DNA of 64,000 nt from FEN-1297 sp021817845. GTDB lineage: Bacteria > Bacteroidota > Ignavibacteria > Ignavibacteriales > Ignavibacteriaceae. Where the stretch lies: positions 124,001 to 188,000 of the forward strand of contig JAKAFW010000001.1 in assembly GCA_021817845.1 (NCBI GenBank), in the 5' to 3' direction. Shown here in pieces: positions 26,810 through 35,807 of this stretch (within the stretch, counting starts at the first letter, position 1; the number at the start of each line of letters is the position of its first letter). The position numbers were made by a program, and so were the translations under genes. A model generated the notes under the pieces. It was not told the origin of the DNA and searched no databases. It was given only the letters and a program-made list of their open reading frames with translations.

Positions 26810-27952
26810 ATGAAAATTACAAATATAAAATCTAATATTTCATTACTGTTTTTACCATTAAAAAACTTCATATCATATATTCTTTTCTTTGCTATATCAT
26901 TAATGATTAAATCGAAAACAGCGAAGTCTTTAACGACAAATAATGTACTACTGATTAATACTGAAAAAATTGGTGATTTAGTAATGGCTTATGATTTTAT
27001 AAACTCAATAATGGTAAGTAATAAATATGACCAGAAATATCTATTAATTTGTGAAAACTATTCAGATTTATTTAATTATAATTCGCCTAACCAAAAGATT
27101 ATTTCTTTTAATCATCGAAGATATAAGTATAGTATAATTTACAGGATAAAGAAAATAAATCAACTTAGAGAATTAGGGCTAAAATATGCGATTAATATTA
27201 CACCTGAACGAGGGTCAATCAGTGATGAATTAACATTGTTATCTGGTGCTGCAGTTCCTATATGTCTTAAAGACAAATCGCCCTATTTGTCAAGCTACAT
27301 TTTAGATAAAAATAATAATTTATATGCTTATATTATAAGTTCCAAATGGAAGAATGAATACGATCAACTTAGAGATTTAGCCTTTTACCTCGACATATCT
27401 ATTATAAAGAACGCAATTATGCCTTTTCTTAATATAAATTTGGAAACTCTTCTTCCATTTAAGAAAAATATGGACTATATAGCAATTGCTCCGTCAGCAT
27501 CTAACAGAATTCGAAATTGGCCTTTCGATAATTTTAAGAAAGTAATAGAATCGTTGTCCAAATCATACCGGATCATATTACTCGGTACATTACAACAACA
27601 AAAAATGATTAATAAGATATCAGTTGAAATGTTTAATGTTTACAATTGTGCTGGAAAATATAACCTTAAAGAATTACCTGTAGTCATAAAAAATGCGAAG
27701 CTATTTATAGGATTAGATTCCGGATTAACTCATATGGCTTTGCAATTAAATGTACCCTTGATAGCAATTATCGGCGGTGGAAAAGCTGGTGTATTTTTCC
27801 CTTATAAGGAAAACGAACATTCAAAATTCCTATTTCATCAAATGGAATGTTTCGGCTGTAATTGGAAATGTATTTATGATAAGCCATTGTGTATAACAAA
27901 AGTTACCTCAAACGAAGTTATCCAAAATGCATTTTCGATTATTGAAAAATGA
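26810..27952 (+). CDS. Family 9 glycosyltransferase (heptosyltransferase-like)
   Basis: 380 residues. The C-terminal half has IAIAPSASNRIRNWPFDNF, IILLGT and LFIGLDSGLTHMALQLNVP, the GT9 donor-site motifs. A hydrophobic N-terminus (about 10-35) precedes the first Rossmann domain. A cysteine cluster MECFGCNWKC near the end also occurs in other GT9 proteins. It probably adds a heptose or related sugar to the glycan or lipid A core. It overlaps the next gene by 4 bp. Confidence 0.82.
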   Translation: MKITNIKSNISLLFLPLKNFISYILFFAISLMIKSKTAKSLTTNNVLLINTEKIGDLVMAYDFINSIMVSNKYDQKYLLICENYSDLFNYNSPNQKIISFNHRRYKYSIIYRIKKINQLRELGLKYAINITPERGSISDELTLLSGAAVPICLKDKSPYLSSYILDKNNNLYAYIISSKWKNEYDQLRDLAFYLDISIIKNAIMPFLNINLETLLPFKKNMDYIAIAPSASNRIRNWPFDNFKKVIESLSKSYRIILLGTLQQQKMINKISVEMFNVYNCAGKYNLKELPVVIKNAKLFIGLDSGLTHMALQLNVPLIAIIGGGKAGVFFPYKENEHSKFLFHQMECFGCNWKCIYDKPLCITKVTSNEVIQNAFSIIEK

Positions 27953-29034
27953 AGATTAATATTTTACATATTTCTCCCGATTTCAATTATTCATGCGGGG
28001 TGAGCAAATATGTTTTTTCCTTATTAAATGGCTTTTCTCATAACGAGTCTTATAGAATTTTTTTCATTACAAACGGAGGCGATGCGCTTGATAAATTAAA
28101 AGGAATCAACTTGTCTCCGCAAATTATAAATTTTTCAAGAGGGATAAAGAATATTTTTAATATACTTCCCAATATAAAAGTTTTAAGAGATTTTTGTCTT
28201 AAAAATGAAATTGATATAATTCATACTCATCATCGTTACCCTGAATTTTTAGCATACCTGATTTCCAGGAAAATTAAAGTTAAAACAATAACGACCGTTC
28301 ATAGCTTAGTAAAAGGGAAAAATAGATTTAGCTTTAAGTCGGATAAGATTATAGCCGTAAGTAATTCAGTAAAAAGCATGTTGATTGATTATTATATAGT
28401 GCCGAATGAAAAAATTGTTATGATGTATAACTGTTTAGAACAGCTAGATAGTTACAGTCTTCAAACTGAATTAAATATAAGGGCTGATCTTGGTATACCT
28501 TCATCCGGTAAAATAATATTATTTCTCGGGCGAATTACTAAAATGAAGGGTGTAGACATATTAATTAAAGCATTCAAAATTCTTAGGAAAAGAAATCAAA
28601 ACCTGTACTTGTTAATTGCAGGAAGTGTTTATGATAGTAGTCTTAATAAGTTATTAAGAGATATCCCTAATGAAATTAAATTATTGGGTTCAATTGAAAA
28701 CCCGTATACATATTACTCAATAGCTGATATAGTTGTTTTGCCTTCAAGAATGGATTCATTTCCTTATGTTATGCAGGAAGCAGGGTTACTGAAAGTCCCA
28801 TTCATTGGATCACGTACCGGTGGAATTGAAGAGTTCATAGACGATAATATAAATGGTTTGCTTGTTGAACCTGGTAATGTTGAGGAATTAGCAGATAAAA
28901 TTAACTATCTAATTGAACATCCTGAAAGAGGAAAGTTTTTGGCTGATAATTTATTTAATAAAGTAAAGGAGAGTTCATCATGCGAGAAATATTATACCAA
29001 ATTAGAAAAAGTCTACCATGAACTTATTGAGTAA
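27949..29034 (+). CDS. Family 4 glycosyltransferase
   Basis: 361 residues, GT-B fold. Its N-terminus has DFNYSCGVSKYVFSLLNGF, and the C-terminal domain ILFLGRITKMKGVDILIKAF plus SRMDSFPYVMQEAG with the conserved E-x7-E type donor site. It adds a sugar with retention to the growing lipid-linked glycan on the cytoplasmic face; the sugar is unknown. It overlaps both neighbours (4 and 17 bp). Confidence 0.85.
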   Translation: MKINILHISPDFNYSCGVSKYVFSLLNGFSHNESYRIFFITNGGDALDKLKGINLSPQIINFSRGIKNIFNILPNIKVLRDFCLKNEIDIIHTHHRYPEFLAYLISRKIKVKTITTVHSLVKGKNRFSFKSDKIIAVSNSVKSMLIDYYIVPNEKIVMMYNCLEQLDSYSLQTELNIRADLGIPSSGKIILFLGRITKMKGVDILIKAFKILRKRNQNLYLLIAGSVYDSSLNKLLRDIPNEIKLLGSIENPYTYYSIADIVVLPSRMDSFPYVMQEAGLLKVPFIGSRTGGIEEFIDDNINGLLVEPGNVEELADKINYLIEHPERGKFLADNLFNKVKESSSCEKYYTKLEKVYHELIE

Positions 29035-29800
29035 TACAAAGGATGCGGCTTTTTCTAAGAGTAAAATAATTAACATTAATATTGACGATGTAAATTGTAA
29101 CCAACTTACTTCTAAAATTAGTAGATCTATTAAGGAGAGAGAAAAACTTATAATTAACTATGCTAATGCAAATAGCATAAGGATAATTGAAAATAAGAAA
29201 GAATTCAAACTTGCATTGAATTGTTCTAATATAATTCATTCAGATGGAATCGGGATTTGGCTAGCTTCCGGAATATTAAAAAGCCCAAAGTTGATAAATA
29301 GATTCAATTTTACAGATTGTGCATTGAATTTCTTAAAAAATTGTCAAGAAAACGGTTGGTCATTATTTTTGTTAGGGGCTAATGACAAAATTCTGAGTTC
29401 GGCTAAAAACAATTTGGAGAATAGATTCCCAAATCTAAATATTGTAGGTATGCTTAATGGGTACAATGATATTACTTCAAAGAATGTAATTGAAATTATT
29501 AACCTTGCTAAACCAGATATATTATGGATTGGAATGGGAACACCCAAACAAGAAATGTGGATTAAGGAAAACAAAGATTTTTTGGATTGCCTAATAATTC
29601 AATCAGTAGGGGACTTGATTACCCATCTCGCTTCAAAAAAAGAAAGAGGTCCGTTAATAGTCCAAAAAATGGGGTTAGAATGGACTATAAGATTAATTAA
29701 CCATCCCTTTAAGTATTTTGACAGGTATATACTTGGTATCCCAATATTTTTATTTTTGCTTATTAGAGAATTAGCAAATAAAAGGTTATTTAAAATTTAG
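29018..29800 (+). CDS. WecG/TagA/CpsF family glycosyltransferase
   Basis: 260 residues. The family signatures are present: INYANANSIRI near the start, IIHSDGIGIW (catalytic Asp region) and ILWIGMGTPKQEMWI. Members add N-acetylmannosamine or its uronic acid to undecaprenyl-linked intermediates at the membrane surface. The C-terminal ILGIPIFLFLLIRELA is hydrophobic and may anchor the protein. The gene overlaps the preceding GT4 gene by 17 bp. Confidence 0.87.
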   Translation: MNLLSNTKDAAFSKSKIININIDDVNCNQLTSKISRSIKEREKLIINYANANSIRIIENKKEFKLALNCSNIIHSDGIGIWLASGILKSPKLINRFNFTDCALNFLKNCQENGWSLFLLGANDKILSSAKNNLENRFPNLNIVGMLNGYNDITSKNVIEIINLAKPDILWIGMGTPKQEMWIKENKDFLDCLIIQSVGDLITHLASKKERGPLIVQKMGLEWTIRLINHPFKYFDRYILGIPIFLFLLIRELANKRLFKI

Positions 29801-29810
29801 GAACATTATT

Positions 29811-31256
29811 TTGTTTTTGATTGGGAAAAATTTATTAGCAACTAATAGAAATAAAACTTTGTTAGGGATAGTAGTAACAGCAAATGTTTTATTTTTCTTC
29901 TTATACGAATTATTTCTAAAACATATTCTAATAAACCATTTTATTAATCTGCAAGATCAAATTAATAAGAGTTATTATACTAAAATATTTTCTTTTCTTG
30001 AATACCCTATAATTTTTATAACTATTATTCTTTTACTTTTAATTCTGTTTTATAATCAAGTTAAAAGATTTTTAAATAATATAAAGAATGATATCCCATT
30101 TCTAATTATTGTTCTTTGTTTTAACATTTTAATACAATTAGTAATATTGATTACAGTTCAAACGCTGCCTATTGCCGATAGCAAGTATTACATTGACCTG
30201 GCTTTACGGCTTTATCAATCAGGTTCTTATGTAAATCCGAGCGGACATTTAACAAGTTTTTGGCCAATTGGTTTACCTGCATATTTAAGTTGGCTAATGT
30301 ATTTGAGCACTAATTATCTCATTTTGGCTAAAATATTTAACATCGTTATTTCTACAATATATATTTTAGTCCTATATCTTCTATTTAGAAAAGAACTTAC
30401 TATTAAAGGTAGAATAATATTTCTTCTTGCCTTTACTTTATACCCAGACAATTTATTTAATTCAAATTGCATAATGGCGGATTATCCATTTGCCCTTTTA
30501 CTCTGGATATCTGTTTTCATAATTATGAAATATCGTAATAATAATAAAATAATCTTATTGACTTCTGTGATTTTAGCCTTAATGTCTTATTTAAGGCCAG
30601 TGGGTTTATTATTGCCAATAATTTTTTTAATTGATTTTTTCAAGAGTAATAATCTAAAAATATCATTAAGACATTCATTTATAATGATTATTGTATTTTG
30701 TTTGGTATTAAGTCCATGGGTTTATCGCAATTATAAAATATTTAATAAATTTGTTCCGGTTTCAACAAATGGCGGATTCAATTTTTTGATGGGAAATCAT
30801 AACAATTCAAACGGGGGAGTAAATTTTGATTTCCAATATAACAATTCATTACAAGAAACAAAGGCAAACGAAAATGCATATTCTAAGGGTATAGATGATA
30901 TAATCGATCATCCTGTTGAATCTTTGTTAAGATTACCAATGAAAATTATCTTTTCATATTATCGAGGCGATAGTTCAATTACCTGGAGTTTGAAAGAAAC
31001 AAAAAACAAAATTCTTCCTGTTATCTTAAGTTTTGCTTTCTTTTTTGCGAATTACTTTTTTTATTTGGTTGTATTTATTAGCATTATTTGTATTTTCTCT
31101 TGTAAAAAGATTTTCAGGAACGATTCATTGAAATATTTTATGGGATCGCTTTACATTTATTTTATTTTAATTATCATTAATTACGTAGGAGCGGAAAGGT
31201 ATTTAATTCCAATTATGCCCATTCATTTTTTCTTAGTGGGAAAGTATTTTTCCTAA
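29811..31256 (+). CDS. Membrane glycosyltransferase, GT39/ArnT-like
   Basis: 481 residues from a TTG start, with about ten to twelve hydrophobic helices. The first exported loop has IADSKYYIDLALRLYQSG, the acidic motif expected in PMT/ArnT-type enzymes that use polyprenyl-phosphate sugars. It would modify the glycan or a protein on the periplasmic side. A damaged copy of its 3' half lies at 41313-41535, so the gene has been duplicated. The donor is unknown. Confidence 0.78.
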   Translation: MFLIGKNLLATNRNKTLLGIVVTANVLFFFLYELFLKHILINHFINLQDQINKSYYTKIFSFLEYPIIFITIILLLLILFYNQVKRFLNNIKNDIPFLIIVLCFNILIQLVILITVQTLPIADSKYYIDLALRLYQSGSYVNPSGHLTSFWPIGLPAYLSWLMYLSTNYLILAKIFNIVISTIYILVLYLLFRKELTIKGRIIFLLAFTLYPDNLFNSNCIMADYPFALLLWISVFIIMKYRNNNKIILLTSVILALMSYLRPVGLLLPIIFLIDFFKSNNLKISLRHSFIMIIVFCLVLSPWVYRNYKIFNKFVPVSTNGGFNFLMGNHNNSNGGVNFDFQYNNSLQETKANENAYSKGIDDIIDHPVESLLRLPMKIIFSYYRGDSSITWSLKETKNKILPVILSFAFFFANYFFYLVVFISIICIFSCKKIFRNDSLKYFMGSLYIYFILIIINYVGAERYLIPIMPIHFFLVGKYFS

Positions 31257-31404
31257 ATGGACTACGCTAAAATATAATTGTTCAACCACTCTTTGGTATA
31301 TTCTGGACAATATTATTTACCGCTTTCGAGCTTACCTGTTTATTCCTATATTTATAATAAGTAATATTAAATTCCTTTATCTCTTAGAATAAATTAAGAT
31401 TTAG

Positions 31405-33285
31405 TTGACGTTATTAAAGAAATATTTTGTTGTAATTTTTCTGTCCCTATTATTGGTTAGCTGCTCATCGACAAAAAAAGACGATACCAAATTGGGGCAT
31501 GATAATATCATTCAATTAAACAACTGGAGTTATTTAGTTTTAAACGAGCCGGATAGCTTGAACTCCGGAGACATGGGTGTGCCTGATACATCAGCTTCTT
31601 ATAAGTGGAAACCTATTTCCTCTCCGGATAAGATATCGCCGCTTTACAAAGGCGAGATTGTCTGGCTGAAAACAAAATTGCCCGGTCTGTATAAAAGCGG
31701 GGAAGCTATTTATTTTAGACCGGTGCTGTACGCTGTTCAGGTCTTTCTGAATAAGAACTTCATTTTTCAACGGGGTAATTTTAGTCAGCCGGAGAAAAAG
31801 TATATCCTATGGAACCAGAATTTAATACAACTCCCATCTCTAAAAGAAGGGGATGTACTGTTTTTCAAAATTAAGGTTGAAAAGGATAATCAAACAATTA
31901 TCCATTCGATACTTCTTGGCTCCACACTGGAAATCGTAAGCACTATTTATAAACAGAACCTTCCCGATTTTATAATATTATCCATCATTCTACTTTGTGG
32001 TATTTTAACTCTTCTGCTTTATTTCTTCTTTGAAAGAACAAATTTATTACTCGGGCTCTTTTTATTTTTAATATTTGCAGGAATTCTTCTTGCAGTTAAC
32101 ATTGAATTTATCAAGCTTCTTTTTAAGCTTCCTGCTCTATATTATCAAGTAAATTATATTTCGTTTCAAATGACCGCAATCAGCTTCTTCTATCTACTCG
32201 CACAAATTGCGGTAGATAAATATAGAAAGATTATAACGTACATTTGGCAATTTAAGCTTGCATTATTTCTTATTTCAATTGTTCTTTTTAATACAACTAA
32301 TATCACGTTTATAGAAATTATAAAATATTTAGTTTTTGTTAATTTACCGCTTATTATCATCGCGTTGACTGTACTTTATTTAAGCATTAAGAAAGACAGG
32401 AAACAAAGAAACATTTTAATAGCTGCATTGGCTGTAGTACTTATTAGCTTGATAATTGAATTGCTAATGTTCTTAAAGTTTGGAATTTCAAGCGAGTTTG
32501 GTTTCACCTTAAGGGCATTTCATTTCGGCGTAATAATATTTGTAGCCGCTATTTTTTGGCTGACATTTCAGCAGTACCGGACGGCTAATCTTGAAAGGGA
32601 AATGATGCGTGAGAGTGAGTTTGAAGCTATTAAAAGAGAGAATGAGGTAAGGCAAAATTTTACTACTAAGTTGTTAGAATCGCAAGAAGCTGAAAGGAAT
32701 AGAATCGCTCTTGAGCTTCACGACAGCGTGGGACAGAATCTGCTTCTTATTAAAAACCATTTGCTCTCAAAGATTAAACAATCTTCCGTTCAAAATGATT
32801 TAGCAGCTCTAAATGAGATCGGCGACCTTGCAGATGAAACAATCCAGGAAATAAGAAATATAACCTATAATCTAAGACCGCAGTATCTCGATCAGCTCGG
32901 CTTAACCGCAGCAATTGAAACTATTGCAGAAAAAATTTCGGAATCTTCCGGAATAAATATCAGCCTGGATATTGAAAATAAAATTGATGACTTAATTTCA
33001 AAAAATGATCAGATCAATTTTTTTAGGATAGTTCAGGAAAGTCTAAATAACATTGTAAAACATTCCTGCGCGAGTGAAGCATTTGTTATTATGAAGAAAG
33101 AAAACAATCAGATACTTTTAGAAATTAGAGATAACGGGAAAGGCTTTCAGAATATTAATTTTGTTAGCGGAACTGGTATCACCGGCATGAAGGAGCGCGC
33201 AAAAATACTCGGCGCCGGTTTAGATATAATTTATGATGAAAGCGGAACAAAAATTAAGATGATATATCCAATCAAAGCGGTATAA
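31405..33285 (+). CDS. Sensor histidine kinase with 7TMR-DISM-like sensor, NarL/DesK family
   Basis: 626 residues from a TTG start. A lipobox-like LLLVSCSS begins the protein, then a beta-rich extracytoplasmic domain (about 30-180), seven hydrophobic helices (about 190-390), a coiled coil, the HisKA_3 box ERNRIALELHDSVGQN with phosphoacceptor His439, and an HATPase domain with DNGKGF and GTGITGMKERA. It should phosphorylate a LuxR-type regulator, and one is encoded 1.7 kb downstream, beyond the repeat/transposase block. The signal sensed is unknown. Confidence 0.88.
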   Translation: MTLLKKYFVVIFLSLLLVSCSSTKKDDTKLGHDNIIQLNNWSYLVLNEPDSLNSGDMGVPDTSASYKWKPISSPDKISPLYKGEIVWLKTKLPGLYKSGEAIYFRPVLYAVQVFLNKNFIFQRGNFSQPEKKYILWNQNLIQLPSLKEGDVLFFKIKVEKDNQTIIHSILLGSTLEIVSTIYKQNLPDFIILSIILLCGILTLLLYFFFERTNLLLGLFLFLIFAGILLAVNIEFIKLLFKLPALYYQVNYISFQMTAISFFYLLAQIAVDKYRKIITYIWQFKLALFLISIVLFNTTNITFIEIIKYLVFVNLPLIIIALTVLYLSIKKDRKQRNILIAALAVVLISLIIELLMFLKFGISSEFGFTLRAFHFGVIIFVAAIFWLTFQQYRTANLEREMMRESEFEAIKRENEVRQNFTTKLLESQEAERNRIALELHDSVGQNLLLIKNHLLSKIKQSSVQNDLAALNEIGDLADETIQEIRNITYNLRPQYLDQLGLTAAIETIAEKISESSGINISLDIENKIDDLISKNDQINFFRIVQESLNNIVKHSCASEAFVIMKKENNQILLEIRDNGKGFQNINFVSGTGITGMKERAKILGAGLDIIYDESGTKIKMIYPIKAV

Positions 33286-33386
33286 CAGAATGAAATATGA
33301 AAAACAAAAATATAGATGGTGTAAAAAGTAAGTATGAAACTTTATGAGATTATTTTGAAGCTGGTAAATAAGTACTAATACATTGT

Positions 33387-33618
33387 ATAAGGTAATAAGG
33401 TTGATTTTTTTTTAGAACATTTGGGTTACTAAGGTTAAAAACATAAAATTGGGTTTTGGAATTGACCGAATTCAATAATATTATAGTATGCATTTTGAAA
33501 TAAGAATAAAAAATGGCAGTAGGTTCAAATAGTTTATTTTAAGAAGGGGGAACCTTATTAAATGGTTAAACCTTAGTAACAGAAACATAGCTCTAGGATA
33601 TAAACCTTATTACCTTAT
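33387..33618. repeat. Inverted-repeat element 1
   Basis: The outer arms are a perfect 16-bp pair (33387-33402 with 33603-33618) and the inner arms a perfect 12-bp pair GTTACTAAGGTT/AACCTTAGTAAC (33425-33436 with 33569-33580). The matching nested positions mean the whole 232 bp can fold into one long hairpin. Confidence 0.8.
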
Positions 33619-33623
33619 TCCAA

Positions 33624-34048
33624 GGTTAAGTAAATGTTGGGACATAGATTAAGGTAATAAGGTCTGATTTGTTTGGGGACATGTATGTTATTAAGGTCAA
33701 AACATAAAATAAGGTTTTTGATTTCCTATAGGATGAATAAATTTAAAGAGAGGGGAAAAACCTTATTTTAGTAATCGGATTATCAATTGTAAATCATACA
33801 ATTTCTAATATTCGGAGTAACAATGAAAAGAGAATTCGCAAAAAGTGGATTCAGCAAAGAATGCTTGGACAGGAAACCAGAAATACAGTGACGTATTTAA
33901 TCCATAAAAACCCGGGTAAAGAAAATCCGGCAGTTGCCGGATTAAGTGAAATTAACTTTAGTAGGGAACCTTATGAAGTGTGTTAACCTTAGTAACAAAG
34001 ATAACAAGGTCAAAATAACCTTATTACCTTATTCTTATGTAAATTACA
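33624..34048. repeat. Repeat unit copy A (upstream of transposase)
   Basis: 425 bp. Its first 67 bases match copy B at 34525 with only three differences by eye. Its end (from GTAGGGAACCTTATGAAG at 33961 to AATTACA at 34048) also matches copy B. It contains inverted-repeat element 2 and, within that, a perfect 14-bp hairpin pair (33706-33719 with 33756-33769). Confidence 0.8.
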
Positions 34049-34090
34049 GACTAACATCTAAATAAATCATAAAACAAGTAAAGGTGTAAA

Positions 34091-34534
34091 ATGAAAATAG
34101 AGTACAATAATCTATATACACATTTTATCTTTATAACCTTAAACAGGCAACCTCTCATTCGGGAGATCAATAGAAATCGGATTGAAAAATACATAACAGG
34201 TATTGTCAACAATAATGATTCTAAACTTTATTCAATCTATGTAAATCCCGAGCACACTCATTTTATTATATCACGTTCTTCAAAATTATCAGAAGAATAT
34301 TTTGCTACAATTATTGCAGAAAGTTCTGAGCACTTCATAAATGAAAATAAATTATGTGTGGGTCAGTTTAGCTGGCAAAAATCTGCCGCTGCATTTTCAG
34401 TATCAAAAGCTGATGTGGATAAGGTCTGTAAATACATACTTAATCAACCTAAGCATCATGGAAAAATTACATTTGCAGAGGAATATGAATCATTTATGAA
34501 ATTTTATCAGATGACTTTAAAACCGGTTAAGTAA
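34091..34534 (+). CDS. IS200-like Y1 (REP-associated type) transposase
   Basis: 147 residues. The HUH motif is PEHTHFII (His55, His57) and the catalytic tyrosine is Tyr115 in CKYILNQPKHH, with the usual Gln119. FSWQKSAAAFSVS corresponds to the family's WQxGYGAFSVS, with the Gly-Tyr lost. Such single-domain enzymes cut and join single-stranded DNA at hairpins. Here the gene stands inside an array of hairpin-forming repeats, and its last codons are part of repeat copy B, so gene and repeats form one unit. Activity is uncertain. Confidence 0.85.
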   Translation: MKIEYNNLYTHFIFITLNRQPLIREINRNRIEKYITGIVNNNDSKLYSIYVNPEHTHFIISRSSKLSEEYFATIIAESSEHFINENKLCVGQFSWQKSAAAFSVSKADVDKVCKYILNQPKHHGKITFAEEYESFMKFYQMTLKPVK

Positions 34535-34596
34535 ATGTTGATACATAGATTAAAGTAATAAGGTCTGATTTGTTTGGGGACATGTATGTTACTAAG

Positions 34597-34617
34597 CCTG
34601 CCTGACCGGTAGGCAGG
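34597..34617. repeat. 21-bp palindromic mini-element
   Basis: CCTGCCTGACCGGTAGGCAG plus a final G. It interrupts the word TTACTAAG-GTCAAAA, which is continuous as TTATTAAGGTCAAAA in copy A at 33688-33700, so it is a clean insertion. Confidence 0.75.
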
Positions 34618-34818
34618 GTCAAAATATAAAATAAGGTTTTGGAATAAGATTTTTAATTTCCTATAGGATGAATAAATTTAAAGAAGTGGAAAAACAAAAT
34701 CTTATTTTAGTAAAGAGTGGTGTAATCTTATAAAGAAAAATCCATAAAGAATGGAACGATTTAACTGTTAAAGAACATAAAGTATTGAATAGTAGGGGGC
34801 CTTATGAAGTGTACTAAC

Positions 34819-34838
34819 CCTGCCTACCGGCAGGCAGG
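34819..34838. repeat. 20-bp palindromic mini-element
   Basis: CCTGCCTACCGGCAGGCAGG, almost the same as the 34597 element, in the opposite arm of the same inverted repeat. It replaces about 30 bp found in copy A (33988-34018). Confidence 0.75.
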
Positions 34839-34962
34839 CTTATTACCTTATTCCTATGTAAATTACAAAGGGTTAATACATTGGATAAGGTAATAAGGTC
34901 TAAGTATAGCAAGCAAGATTTTGTTACTAAGGTTCAGACATTGGATAAGGTCTTGTCTAAAA

Positions 34963-35621
34963 ATGAATGAAGTGAAGAAAAAAAAATAATTATTGCAGAT
35001 GATCATCCTATTTTCCGCTCAGGCGTGCGCATGGAATTGGAAAAAGAAGGCAGCCTAAATATTATAGGCGAAGCCGGAGATGGAAATGAAGCGCTTGCAA
35101 TGATTAATAAACTGAATCCGGATGTTGCAATTCTCGATTTCCAGATGCCGGGTTTAACCGGAATTGAGATAGCCGAGAAACTAAGTAAAAGCGGTAGTCA
35201 TACTAAAATAATATTACTTACCATGCACAACGAAAAGAAGATATTTTTAAAAGCTCTTGAAGTCGGCATAGAAGGCTACGTGTTAAAAAATGATGCGGTA
35301 CTGGATATTGTTACTGCAGTGAATAGAGTTATTGACGGAAATTATTTTTTAAGCCCAAAGCTTACAGGCTTGTTAATGGAGAAAGCTAAAATTCCGGTTG
35401 CCGACGAAAACCTGCAACTGATAAATAGACTGACTCCCACTGAAAAGAATATCATGCAATTAATTTCAGAACTGAACTCTAATGAAGAAATTGCCGAAAA
35501 GCTTTTCATATCTAAAAGGACAGTTGAAAATCAAAAAGTGCTTTTATCTAAGAAGCTTAATCTCGAAGGGGCAAAGGGCCTTCTGAAGTTTTCAGTAAAG
35601 TATAAGGAATATTTAAAATAA
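34963..35621 (+). CDS. LuxR-type response regulator, start disrupted at an A9 tract
   Basis: The receiver domain begins IIIADDHPIFRSG at 34986, carries the phospho-Asp in AILDFQMPG, and is followed by a LuxR/FixJ helix-turn-helix (LTPTEKNIMQLI, SKRTVENQKV). In its own frame the first usual start is GTG 35025, which would delete the first strand and acidic pocket. An ATG at 34963 (MNEVKKKK) is one frame off and meets a stop just after nine A residues (34978-34986); one extra A would give MNEVKKKKIIIADDH, a normal N-terminus. Transcript slippage, a recent deletion or an assembly error could explain this. It is the likely partner of the kinase at 31.4 kb. Confidence 0.8.
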
Positions 35622-35636
35622 AGTTCATCTCTATAA

Positions 35637-35765
35637 GCGAATGGATGAATGTTTGAATGAATGAATGTTTGAATGGATGAATGTTTGAATGAATGAATGA
35701 ATGAATGAATGGATGAATGAATGATTGATTGAATGAATGCATGAAGGCATGGATGAGTGGATGTA
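35637..35765. repeat. Left tetranucleotide array (GAAT/GGAT units)
   Basis: About 130 bp of GAATGAATGGATGAATG-type repeats with occasional TTTG variants. It is the reverse complement in kind of the array at 36266-36395, and the two enclose the four-helix-bundle gene. Confidence 0.85.
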
Positions 35766-35807
35766 TCTTAGTATTTTTGAATAAATAATAAATCTGTTGA
35801 GGAAGAA

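Larger units (their letters stand above)
34525..34867. repeat. Repeat unit copy B (overlaps transposase 3' end)
   Basis: 343 bp, a direct copy of unit A. It begins inside the last codons of the transposase and includes its stop. It differs from copy A by two inserted 20-21 bp palindromes (34597-34617 and 34819-34838) and by internal deletions. Copies A and B thus bracket the transposase as direct repeats. Confidence 0.78.
33377..34953. repeat. Nested inverted-repeat array around an IS200-like transposase
   Basis: About 1.6 kb built from forward words (AAGGTAATAAGGT, GTTACTAAGGTT) and their reverse complements (ACCTTATTACCTT, AACCTTAGTAAC). Together these make three large imperfect inverted repeats, about 33387-33618, 33651-34030 and 34554-34850, plus a lone left half at 34882-34936. 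An extra perfect hairpin AATCCGGC-AGTT-GCCGGATT lies at 33924-33943. The array has no other gene than the transposase and separates kinase from regulator. Confidence 0.8.

Noticed and set aside
31257..31404. Gap before the sensor kinase as a site for an RNA gene
   Set aside because: No stable hairpin, terminator or tRNA-like fold was visible in this AT-rich stretch.
33377..34953. Inverted-repeat array as an integron attC array or an attachment site
   Set aside because: No integrase or cassette genes occur, and the arms lack the attC core layout; the Y1 transposase is the only recombination gene.
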